A DNA stretch of 64,000 nt from contig NZ_CAKAKE010000001.1 of NCBI RefSeq assembly GCF_916618915.1, forward strand, positions 2,835,001 through 2,899,000, in the 5' to 3' direction. Position 1 is the first letter of the stretch. Each line of letters opens with the position of its first letter. Below are positions 18,062 through 26,462 of this stretch, piece by piece. The DNA is from Stenotrophomonas sp. Marseille-Q4652. Lineage in GTDB: Bacteria; Pseudomonadota; Gammaproteobacteria; Xanthomonadales; Xanthomonadaceae. The notes beneath the pieces are model-generated. The model was not told where the DNA came from and did not search any database. It saw nothing but the letters and a program-made list of their open reading frames with translations. A program made the position numbers and the translations under genes.

Positions 18062-19681
18062 TCAGGCCGCCGCGAACCAGTGCGGTTCGAGCAGGGGCAA
18101 GTCGGCGCGCGGGACATCGACCAGCAGCGGGTCGAGCTGGCTGCCATCGATCTGCGGGTGCTGGCGGCACGCGGCGGCCAGCAGCTCGGCGGCCAGCTGG
18201 TGCATGTGCGCCACGTTGGCCTGGATCCGCGCCAGCAGTTCCTGGTCGTTGCCGCCGGCACCCAGTTCGCGGTTGAGCCGGTGGAACCAGTCGATGCTGT
18301 ACTGGTCGAGCAGGCGCCGGTCCGGCCGCAGCGGGCCGGTGTTGCGCCGGCCCCATTCGCGCAGCAGGGCCTGCATCGCATGATTGAGCGCATTGGCCCG
18401 CTCCAGCGACGGGCGCAGGCGGCCGAGCAGGTTGATGTCGGTCAGCCGATCGGCAAAGTACAGCGGTGCCAGCAGCGACCAGTAGTAGGTGTAGTCCCAG
18501 ATCACCTTCAGCGGCATCACCAGCGCATCGCCGAACAGCGGGTACTGGTCCTGGTAGAGCGTGAGCGTGTTGGCGTAGAAGGAGAAGTACAGCTGCTGGT
18601 AGATGTCGGCATAGGGCGCGAACGGCTTGCCGGCGCGATCCTTCTCGATCATGTCGCAGATGTAGCCGTTGCTGATCGCGATGAAGTCGCTGCCCGGCGA
18701 GTAGAACGGATCCAGGAACAGCCCGGCCTCGCCGGTGAGCGCCCAGCGGTCGGCGGAAAACACCTGCCTGCAGCCGTAGGAGAAGTGGCGCAGGAACAGG
18801 AAGTCCTGCAGCGCATGCCCGGGCGTGTCCAGCGAGGCGGCGACCTGCGGCTGGTGCTGGCGCAGCCAGTCCATCGCCTTGTCGTGGGTGTTCATCGTTT
18901 CCAGCGGGTGCATGGCCGCATCGCAGACGATGCCCAGCGAATGCGCGCCGGAGCTGAGGGGAATCAGCCAGAACCAGTAGCCCGGCCCGCACATGTGGTT
19001 GGTCGAGCGCCAGCGGTCCGGCGGCGTGCAGCGCGCCAGCCACTGCGGGTCATCGCCCCACTGGTTGGGGTCGACATGGCCGTCGACCCGCCACCACACC
19101 GCGTTGGCGTCGTGGTTGTTGGGCTGGGCCAGGTCGAGCTTGCGCTTGAGCAGGCCGGCGCGGCCGCTGGCATCGACCAGCCAGTGCGCCGTGCAGGTTC
19201 CCGTCTCGGCATCGCGCTGGTAACGCACCTGGTGCAGCGCGTCGTCGCTGCCCAGCTCGATGCCGCGCACCACCGCGCCATCGATGAACTCCACGCCCAG
19301 GCTGCGGGCGTGCTCGCCGAGGAAGTTCTCGAAGCGGCCACGATCCAGCTGCCAGGAGGGCGTGGGCAGGATCTGGCTGACCCCGACCTCGGTGCAGGCC
19401 GACACGTCATGCTGGCCTTCGGAGAAGAAGAAGCGGAAGCCGAACTTGCGGATCTGTTCGCTTTCCAGGTGCTGCTTCAGGCCCAGGGTCTGGGCGAAAT
19501 AGTGCGCGCCGATCTCGACGGTGGACTCGCCGACCTTGAACGCGGCCTCGCGCACCGGATGCGTGCGCCGTTCGATCACCACCACCCGGATGCCGCGATC
19601 GCGCTGCCTGAGCTGGATGGCCAGGCTGAGCCCGGCCAGGCCGCCGCCCATGATGAGTACATCGGTGGCGGCTTCGCCCAT
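18062..19681 (-). CDS. flavin-dependent halogenase-like oxidoreductase
   Basis: A 539-residue FAD protein of the tryptophan-halogenase superfamily. The dinucleotide-binding motif GGGLAGLSLA is at residue 12, a KVGESTVE segment near 50, and the halogenase WxWxIP signature is present as WFWLIP near 235. GEAGLFLDPFYSPGSD matches the second FAD/halide-loop region. Xanthomonadins are brominated, so ring or chain halogenation is a reasonable inference; simple hydroxylation is the alternative. It lies one base after the glycosyltransferase gene in the leftward operon. Confidence 0.85.
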   Translation of the reverse strand: MGEAATDVLIMGGGLAGLSLAIQLRQRDRGIRVVVIERRTHPVREAAFKVGESTVEIGAHYFAQTLGLKQHLESEQIRKFGFRFFFSEGQHDVSACTEVGVSQILPTPSWQLDRGRFENFLGEHARSLGVEFIDGAVVRGIELGSDDALHQVRYQRDAETGTCTAHWLVDASGRAGLLKRKLDLAQPNNHDANAVWWRVDGHVDPNQWGDDPQWLARCTPPDRWRSTNHMCGPGYWFWLIPLSSGAHSLGIVCDAAMHPLETMNTHDKAMDWLRQHQPQVAASLDTPGHALQDFLFLRHFSYGCRQVFSADRWALTGEAGLFLDPFYSPGSDFIAISNGYICDMIEKDRAGKPFAPYADIYQQLYFSFYANTLTLYQDQYPLFGDALVMPLKVIWDYTYYWSLLAPLYFADRLTDINLLGRLRPSLERANALNHAMQALLREWGRRNTGPLRPDRRLLDQYSIDWFHRLNRELGAGGNDQELLARIQANVAHMHQLAAELLAAACRQHPQIDGSQLDPLLVDVPRADLPLLEPHWFAAA

Positions 19682-19682
19682 G

Positions 19683-20495
19683 TCAGTTCCTGTCCATGCA
19701 GTGCAGTGGTGGTTGCGAGAATTCCCCGCTGGGATCGTCGATCACCGGCGGATTGCGCTTGATGTCGCGGCGCACCTGGCGGATGTGGCCATGGCGCAGG
19801 GCCTGCAGCACGATGTGGCTGGTGATGCGGTACAGGTCGCGCAGCGGGCGGAAGTGGCTGCGGCGGAACTGCACGCCGGGCTCGGCGCCGGCGTAGCGCG
19901 ATTCGATCGGCACCGATACGCAGCGCGTGCCCAGCTGGCGCGCGGCCGAGATCACGATCTGCGCCTCGAACACGAAGTCCTCGCCGGGCACGTCCTGCAG
20001 GGCGATGACCTCGGCCGGATAGAAGCGCTGGCCGCTCTGGCTGTCGGACACCTGGTAGCCGGTGCCCCAGGCGATGCCCCAGTCACCGAACTCGTTGGCC
20101 ATGCGCCGCAGCGGCGGCTTGCAGGCGCGGTTGCGCAGGCGCGCGCCGATGATGATGCAGCCAGGATGGCGGTTGGCGCTGTCGAGCAGGCGCTGCAGGT
20201 CGAGCGGCGAGTGCTGGCCGTCGCCATCCATGGTCAGCACGCCACGCAGGCCACGGCGCCGGGCCTCGGCAAAGCCGGTGCGCAGGGCCTGGCCCTTCCC
20301 GCGACGCCGTTGGTGGCGCAGCACGATGGCCGGCAGGTCGGCGATGCAGTCGGCGGTGCCGTCGTCCGAGCCGTCATCGACCACGATCACGTGCGGGAAG
20401 TACGCCAGCGCGCCGGTCACCACCTCGCGGATGCGCAGCGATTCATTCAGCGCCGGCACCAGCACTGCCACTTCGTCGGCGCGCAGCTCAGCCAT
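19683..20495 (-). CDS. family 2 glycosyltransferase
   Basis: A 270-residue cytosolic GT-A glycosyltransferase of the dolichyl-phosphate mannosyltransferase-like GT2 group. Motifs: VLVPALNES at the start, VVDDGSDDGT, and the DxD site in TMDGDGQHSP. No C-terminal membrane helices were seen. It overlaps the chain-length factor gene by 8 bases. It probably adds a sugar or sugar phosphate to the polyene or its lipid anchor; donor and acceptor are unknown. Confidence 0.85.
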   Translation of the reverse strand: MAELRADEVAVLVPALNESLRIREVVTGALAYFPHVIVVDDGSDDGTADCIADLPAIVLRHQRRRGKGQALRTGFAEARRRGLRGVLTMDGDGQHSPLDLQRLLDSANRHPGCIIIGARLRNRACKPPLRRMANEFGDWGIAWGTGYQVSDSQSGQRFYPAEVIALQDVPGEDFVFEAQIVISAARQLGTRCVSVPIESRYAGAEPGVQFRRSHFRPLRDLYRITSHIVLQALRHGHIRQVRRDIKRNPPVIDDPSGEFSQPPLHCMDRN

Positions 20496-21282
20496 AGTCC
20501 AGCTCCAGCTTCAGCCAGCGCCCGGGCCCGGCCAGCAGCGTGGCCGCCGGCTGTTCCAGCGCCAGGGCCTCGAACAACGGCAGCATCGGTGCCATCGCGT
20601 TGCCGCCGAACAGGTCAGCCAGGCGGTGGCCGGCGGGCGCCGGGGCCGCGTCATCGTGGTCCTGCAGCGCGACACGCAACTGCGGGCGGCCGGGCCGGGC
20701 GTCGCGCGACAGCAGCAGGGCACCGCCGAGCAGGCCGGCGCTGGCGGCCACTTCGGCCAGCGGGCCGGTGCCGTGCACGTCATAGCCGACCAGCAGCACC
20801 GCTTCGCTACCGGTGGCCAGCTGGGTCACCGCCTCCAGCAGGCCCTGGGCGAAGCTGGCCCGCCCGGCGCTGATCGCGGTGGCCGGCGTGTGCGCGCCGG
20901 CACCGATGGTCCAGTAGCCGGCCGGGGCGTTGTGCACCGAGTTGTGAAACTTGGTCGGCGAAATCTGCCGCGGATCCTCGGCCAGGGTCGCGCACATGTA
21001 GTCGGTGATCGCGATGTCGCCGTGGGTCGAGGTGAACACCGAGGGCACGTCGGCCGGATTGCGACCGGCGGCCTGGCAGGCGGCCAGTGCCGCGTCCAGC
21101 GCCACCGCCACGGTGTCCGGCGCACGCCGGCGCTCGTTGGCGGCGAGCAACTGCGGCGACGGCCGCCGCGCTGCGTCCTCGGCGCGGCTGCCATCGTGCA
21201 GGTACTGCCGTGCGGCCTCCCACGAGGGCAGGCCGCTGCCCCAGAAGCCGATGCCTTCGATGCTGGCCTGCAGCGCCGTCAT
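20488..21282 (-). CDS. beta-ketoacyl synthase chain-length factor (ApeC-like)
   Basis: A 264-residue protein of the aryl polyene chain-length factor family, covering only the N-terminal thiolase-like half of a ketosynthase. It would pair with the adjacent ketosynthase to fix polyene length. Visible segments are FTSTHGDIAITDYMC and FHNSVHNAPAGYWTIGAG, where a full ketosynthase would carry its cysteine. It lacks the two histidine motifs and so cannot condense by itself. It overlaps the ketosynthase gene by 4 bases. Confidence 0.85.
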   Translation of the reverse strand: MTALQASIEGIGFWGSGLPSWEAARQYLHDGSRAEDAARRPSPQLLAANERRRAPDTVAVALDAALAACQAAGRNPADVPSVFTSTHGDIAITDYMCATLAEDPRQISPTKFHNSVHNAPAGYWTIGAGAHTPATAISAGRASFAQGLLEAVTQLATGSEAVLLVGYDVHGTGPLAEVAASAGLLGGALLLSRDARPGRPQLRVALQDHDDAAPAPAGHRLADLFGGNAMAPMLPLFEALALEQPAATLLAGPGRWLKLELDYG

Positions 21283-22475
21283 GCGCCCACCTTGCCGAAG
21301 ACCAGCGAACAGTTGTTGCCGCCGAAGCCGAATGAATTGTTCATGGCGTAGCTGATGTCCGCGCGGGCGTTGTCGAAACGGATCTGCGGCCCGCAGGCCG
21401 GATCGGGGATTTCACTGTTGAGGGTGCCCGGCAGGAGGCCGTCGGACAGGGCGAGCAGGGCGATCGCCGATTCGACGATTCCGGCCGCGCCCAGGGTGTG
21501 GCCGGTCCAGCCCTTGGTCGAGCTGGCGTGCAGCGCGGCCGGGAACAGCGCATCGATTGCCGCGGCCTCGATGCCGTCGTTGGCCGGGGTCGAGGTGCCG
21601 TGCAGGTTCATGTAGCCGACGTCGGCGGCGTCGATGCCGGCGAGCTGCAGCGCGGCCTGCATCGCCATCCGTGCGCCCAGGCCCTGCGGGTGCGGCGCGG
21701 ACATGTGGTGGGCATCGCTGGATTCGCCATAGCCCAGCAGCTGCAGGCCGCTGCTGCCGGCGTCGGCGCGCTCCAGCACCGCATAGCCGCCGGCCTCGCC
21801 CAGCGACATGCCGACGCGGCGTGCGTCGAACGGCTGGCAGGGTTCGGGCGCGACCAGCTGCAGGGCGTTGAAACCGAACAGCACGCTGCCGCACAGCGTG
21901 TCCACGCCGCCGACCAGGGCCGCATCGACGATGCCGGCCTCGATCAGGCGCGCGGCCTGGGCGAACACCTTGGCGCTGGAGGAGCACGCGGTGGCCACGG
22001 TCACGCAGGGGCCCTGCAGGCCGGTGGCGAGCTGGACGAAGTCACCCAGCGAATGCGGGGTATGGATGCGCGGCTTGCGCAGGTCGGCCGGGAAGCGCGC
22101 GCCCTCGCCATCGCGCTCGAGCCGGGTGTAGGCCTCCTCGGTGGCACCGATGGCCGAGGTCGAGGTGCCCATCACCACCGCCACGCGGGCGGCGCCATGG
22201 CGCTGCTTCAGCTGTTCGACCAGCGCCGGCAGGCCGTCCTGCTGCAGGGCCAGCCAGGCCAGGCGGTTGTTGCGGCAGTCCAGCGATGCCAGCTCCCCGG
22301 GCAGGACCACGTCCTCCACGCCATCGACGCGGCCGATCCAGCACGACAGCGGATCGGGTCCGAAGTCATTGCGGCGCAGGCCGCTGCGGCGTGCCTGCAA
22401 GGCCTGACGCTGGGCGTCCAGCCCGCTGCCCAATGCCGTGGTCGTGGTGAAGGCCGGGATGTTGATCGGTGGCAT
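21279..22475 (-). CDS. beta-ketoacyl-ACP synthase (ApeO-like)
   Basis: A 398-residue ketosynthase that condenses malonyl-ACP with the growing aryl polyene. All catalytic elements are intact: Cys in [13 protein letters not shown], His in [12 protein letters not shown] and His in [12 protein letters not shown], plus the C-terminal [10 protein letters not shown]. The ATG at 22475 gives MPPINIPAF; a GTG at 22499 would add eight residues and cannot be excluded. It heads the leftward operon. No second full ketosynthase (ApeR type) is seen in this window. Confidence 0.93.
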   Translation of the reverse strand: MPPINIPAFTTTTALGSGLDAQRQALQARRSGLRRNDFGPDPLSCWIGRVDGVEDVVLPGELASLDCRNNRLAWLALQQDGLPALVEQLKQRHGAARVAVVMGTSTSAIGATEEAYTRLERDGEGARFPADLRKPRIHTPHSLGDFVQLATGLQGPCVTVATACSSSAKVFAQAARLIEAGIVDAALVGGVDTLCGSVLFGFNALQLVAPEPCQPFDARRVGMSLGEAGGYAVLERADAGSSGLQLLGYGESSDAHHMSAPHPQGLGARMAMQAALQLAGIDAADVGYMNLHGTSTPANDGIEAAAIDALFPAALHASSTKGWTGHTLGAAGIVESAIALLALSDGLLPGTLNSEIPDPACGPQIRFDNARADISYAMNNSFGFGGNNCSLVFGKVGA

Positions 22476-22787
22476 TCGACAAGTGGCTTGGGCAGTCACT
22501 CTAAATTCCGTGCGGGCAATGGGCGGGGATTATATGGGGCGGCCACGTCCGGCCGCGGTCGTGGTGGCGCAGCGGGCCGTGGCCGGGCGCTACTGTGGAG
22601 GCAGCCGTGTGAAGCCGACGATGAATGGCCGCAAGGCAGCCGCCACGACGCACGGCCAGCATTGAAACCCGCATGCGAAGCCGGCGTTGGTGGCCTTCCG
22701 GTGCGGCGGGGTTCACCCCGGCGCTTCCGCCGCTGCCGCAATTCCTCCACAATCGCCGGACTCCCATGCAGGGCCAAGCCCGCGGGC

Positions 22788-23057
22788 ATGCAAGCCTACG
22801 TCTACAAAAGCCAACGCAAGCAGGACACCTTCGTCTATCTCGCCAAGCGCGATGATTTCAGCCGGCTGCCGCTGTCGCTGGAACAGGCGCTGGCGCCGTT
22901 TGCGTTCGTCCTCGAAGTCGCACTGACCGCCGAACGGCGTCTGGCGCGCGCCGATGCCGCGCAGGTGCGGCAGAGCCTGTCCGAACAGGGTTTCTATCTG
23001 CAGATGCCGCCGCCACCGGTACCGCCGGTGCCGGCCCCCGGTCGCAGTGATGACTGA
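22788..23057 (+). CDS. ycgL: YcgL family protein
   Basis: An 89-residue YcgL-domain protein of unknown biochemical function found across gammaproteobacteria. The typical start is [19 protein letters not shown], followed by [20 protein letters not shown]. The C-terminus ends in a short proline-rich tail. An earlier ATG near 22766 is in another frame. The gene overlaps the following ankyrin gene by 8 bases, so the two are probably co-transcribed. Confidence 0.88.
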   Translation: MQAYVYKSQRKQDTFVYLAKRDDFSRLPLSLEQALAPFAFVLEVALTAERRLARADAAQVRQSLSEQGFYLQMPPPPVPPVPAPGRSDD

Positions 23058-26000
23058 TTCGGCACGCACCCGGATCGTTGCCGCGGCTGCCGCCATCGCC
23101 GTGTTGCTGGGCATGGGCGCGGGTCTTGGTGGCGTGGTCGCCGCGCTCGGCGGCTGGCTGGCGCAGCCGATGTTCGCGCTGGCCGTGTCCTGGCACCGCC
23201 GCAGCCGCCAACCGGCCGCGCCGCGCCAGCTGCTGCGTGGCGACCTGCTGCCGCTGCTCGCGCTGTGGGCGGCCGGGCCGTTGCTGCTGGCCGTGCTGCT
23301 GGCGTGGCCGATGGGCGCGCTGCGCAGCAGCGGCAGCCTCGGCGCCGCGCTGGCGGTAAGCGTGGCGGTCAGCGCCGCGCTGCTGGCGCTGTGGCGCAGC
23401 TGGCCGCTGTGGCAGGAACTGGAAGCCTCCGGTGGCAACCTGCGCAGCCACTGGCAGGCGCTGGGCACGCGCGACGTGCAGTCCTGGCGCGGCTTGGGCG
23501 CTGCGGCGCTGGTGCTGCTGGCCAGCGCGACCGTGGTCCTGCCGGCCTGGCCGGGCCTGGTCACCGATGGCAGGCGCTGGCCGCTGGCGATCATCGGCGT
23601 GGTACTGGCGGGCGTCGCCCACGTACTGCTGCAGAGGATCACCCCGGCGCCGTCGCTGGCGCCTGCCGCGGCACCCGAACCGGCGTTCGATCCGTTTGCC
23701 GAATTCATCGAGCCGCAGCCGCTGGAGCCGCTCGCCCGCGACGACCTGGTCCCGGCGCTGTACGAAGCTGCCCGTGGGGGCCGCGTCGACCGCGCGCTGC
23801 AGTTGCTTGATGCCGGCGCCGATCCGCACGCGCTGCCGGCTGCGGACTGGCGTGACCAGCGCAGCCTGTCGGTGCTGGCCGCGGTGCTGCCGGACCTGCG
23901 CCTGCTGCGCGCGCTGATTGCCCGCGGGGTGGACGTCAACCAGCCGCACCGCGGCATGACCCCGCTGCTGGCCGCCACCCGCGACAGCTGGCACGGCCGC
24001 CCCGAGGCGGTGATGACCCTGCTGGCCAACGGTGCCGATTCGCGCGCGGTCGATGCCGAGGGCAATACCCCGCTGCACCACGCCGCACGCAGTTCCGACC
24101 CGGGCGTGGCCGCGCTGCTGCGCGATGCCGCCGCCGAGCTGGACGCGCTCAACCACGAAGGCCACAGCCCGCTGGCGCTGGCCTGCCAGGCCGGCAACTG
24201 GCGCCTGGCCAAGTTCCTGCTCGAGCGCGGTGCGCGCCCGGAGCCGGCCGACGGCGTGCCGGTGCTGCTGGCTGCCGCCGGTACCGAGGAGGACGATCCG
24301 GCCGGCGTGCAGCTGCTGCTCAAGTACAAGGCCCGTGCCGATGCCCGCGACCGCCAGCGCCGCAGCGCGCTGCACGAGGCCGCCCAGGCCGGGCACGTGG
24401 CGATCATCGACACCCTGCTCAACGCCGGCGCCAACCTCGAGGCGCGCGACGTGCTCGGCCGCACGCCGTGGCTGGAGGCCGCGCGCAATGCCCGCGCCGC
24501 GGTGATCGAGCAGCTCCTGCCGCACCAGCCCGACGTGGCCGCGGTCGATGCCGAAGGCCGCAACGCGGTACTCCTGGCGTGCATGGCCGACACAGTGTCG
24601 GTGGCGCTGGTCAGTCGCCTGCTGGAGCTGGGCATCGCCCCGGACCTGGCCGATGCCGGCGGCCGCCGCGCGGTCGACGCCGCCGCCGAAGCCGGGCGCT
24701 GGGGCGTCGTTTCGCTGTTGGATCCGCAGTACCCGCTGCCGGCCGCGGTCAGCGACGCCCAGGCCCAGGTCGCCAGCGATGCCGACGCCAGCGCACCGAC
24801 GCTGCCGGACAAGCCGCCGCTGGTGCTGCTGCGCGAGGCGCTGGCCTTCGGCAATTTCGAGGGCATGGCACCGCTGGCGCGGCTGTGCGAGGCTGACGAA
24901 CTCGGCGGCCTGCTGCATGACCCGCAGCTGGCGCTGCAGCCGGCGGTGGTCGAATGGCTGCTCGCCCAGGGTGCCAATCCGGAAGTACCCGATGCCTGCG
25001 GCGACACGCCGATGTTCGCGCTGCTGTCCCGCGGCGCCGATGCACTGCAGTCGCTGCAGGCGCTGCTGCGCGCCGGCGTCCCGGCCGCCGGTGCCGGTGG
25101 CCTGGCCCGCCTGCTCAGCGCCTGCGTGCACGGTGACCATGCCTCGCGCGGCATGGAACAGTTCGCACTGGAGCTGCTGGAAAAGGGCGCCGACCCGTTC
25201 GCGCCGTCGCCGGCCGGCGATCCGCCGCTGGCGCTGGCCGTGCGCCTGGGCTGGCTCAAGCTGCAGCAGTGGCTGCTCGAACACGGCGCCGACCGCGAGG
25301 CCCGCGACAGCCACGGCATGACCGCGCTGCACCTGGCCACCGCGCTGGCGCGCGAGGCCTCGCTGAAGCTGCTGGTGATGCAGGGCGCCTCGCCCGACGC
25401 CCGTGCCGCCGACGGCCAGACCCCGCTGGGCGTTGCCCTGTCGATCGGTCGCCGCGACCTCGCCGACTGGCTGGACTGGCGCGTGTGGCAGTTGCCGCGC
25501 CGTCCGCTGCGCGAGACCGACGTGCCGGCCGCGGCAATGGCCGGCGATGCCGACGCGGTGCGCCGCCTGATCGACCTCGGCCTGCCGGTCGATGCCACCG
25601 ATGCGCAGGGCTGCACTGGCCTGCTGCGCGCTGCCGGTGGTGGCCACCTGGCTGCCGTGGACCTGTTGCTGGCGCGCGGCGCCGATCCGCAGCGTGCGGC
25701 CACCAGTGGCGCCACCCCGCTGTCGGCGGCGGTGAGCATGCGCCAGACCGCCATCGTCTCGGCCCTGCTCGATGCCGGCGCGCAGCTCGAGCACCGCCTG
25801 CCCGGTGGCGTCACCGTGCTGATGCTGTCGGCCGCACTGGGCCTGCCGGACATCACCGCACGCCTGCTTACCGCCGGTGCCGACATCCGTGCCAGCGATG
25901 CCCAGCAACTGGCGCCGCTGCACTGCGCCGCGCTGTATGGCTTCACCGCGCGCGACCGCACCCGCCTGCTGGCCCTGCTCGACACCCTGCTGCTGGCCGG

Positions 26001-26376
26001 CGCCGAAGCCGACGCGGTCGCCGCCGGTTCGGTGACGCCGCTGCTGCTGCTGCTCGGCGCCCGCGCCGAACCGGGCACCGCCTGCGACGAACACGTGGTG
26101 CTGGCCGGCGTCGAGCGCCTGCTCGACGAGGACGTGTCGCTGGAGGTGCGCGATCCGCGTGGCTTCGGCCCGCTGCACCTGGCTGCGCTGCATGGCCTGC
26201 CGCTGCTGGTGCAGTGCCTGATGCGGGCCGGTGCCGATCCGGAACTGCGCGACGCGCTCGGCCGCACGCCGCGCGAGATCGCGGTGATGCGCGGTTTCAT
26301 CGACGTTGCCGGCCAGTTCGAGCCCGCGCTGCCGGGCACCTCGTCCATGGCCCGGTTCCTGCGCGACAAGGGCTGA
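23050..26376 (+). CDS. large membrane-anchored ankyrin-repeat protein
   Basis: A 1108-residue protein with an N-terminal membrane domain of about five hydrophobic segments (residues 10-200), then a long array of ankyrin repeats to the C-terminus. Repeats are clear from [71 protein letters not shown] and GRTPREIAV; some middle repeats (about 520-620) are degenerate. It should act as an inner-membrane scaffold with the repeats probably in the cytoplasm. The ATG at 23050 overlaps the ycgL stop; an upstream start is arginine-rich and unlikely. Partner unknown. Confidence 0.87.
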   Translation: MTDSARTRIVAAAAAIAVLLGMGAGLGGVVAALGGWLAQPMFALAVSWHRRSRQPAAPRQLLRGDLLPLLALWAAGPLLLAVLLAWPMGALRSSGSLGAALAVSVAVSAALLALWRSWPLWQELEASGGNLRSHWQALGTRDVQSWRGLGAAALVLLASATVVLPAWPGLVTDGRRWPLAIIGVVLAGVAHVLLQRITPAPSLAPAAAPEPAFDPFAEFIEPQPLEPLARDDLVPALYEAARGGRVDRALQLLDAGADPHALPAADWRDQRSLSVLAAVLPDLRLLRALIARGVDVNQPHRGMTPLLAATRDSWHGRPEAVMTLLANGADSRAVDAEGNTPLHHAARSSDPGVAALLRDAAAELDALNHEGHSPLALACQAGNWRLAKFLLERGARPEPADGVPVLLAAAGTEEDDPAGVQLLLKYKARADARDRQRRSALHEAAQAGHVAIIDTLLNAGANLEARDVLGRTPWLEAARNARAAVIEQLLPHQPDVAAVDAEGRNAVLLACMADTVSVALVSRLLELGIAPDLADAGGRRAVDAAAEAGRWGVVSLLDPQYPLPAAVSDAQAQVASDADASAPTLPDKPPLVLLREALAFGNFEGMAPLARLCEADELGGLLHDPQLALQPAVVEWLLAQGANPEVPDACGDTPMFALLSRGADALQSLQALLRAGVPAAGAGGLARLLSACVHGDHASRGMEQFALELLEKGADPFAPSPAGDPPLALAVRLGWLKLQQWLLEHGADREARDSHGMTALHLATALAREASLKLLVMQGASPDARAADGQTPLGVALSIGRRDLADWLDWRVWQLPRRPLRETDVPAAAMAGDADAVRRLIDLGLPVDATDAQGCTGLLRAAGGGHLAAVDLLLARGADPQRAATSGATPLSAAVSMRQTAIVSALLDAGAQLEHRLPGGVTVLMLSAALGLPDITARLLTAGADIRASDAQQLAPLHCAALYGFTARDRTRLLALLDTLLLAGAEADAVAAGSVTPLLLLLGARAEPGTACDEHVVLAGVERLLDEDVSLEVRDPRGFGPLHLAALHGLPLLVQCLMRAGADPELRDALGRTPREIAVMRGFIDVAGQFEPALPGTSSMARFLRDKG

Positions 26377-26462
26377 TCCCGGCACCACGCGGGGTGAGCT
26401 GGATCATCCAGCGCGCCCCGCACTGCATGTACCCTCGAGGCACTGCCATCCCGTAGCCGCGC

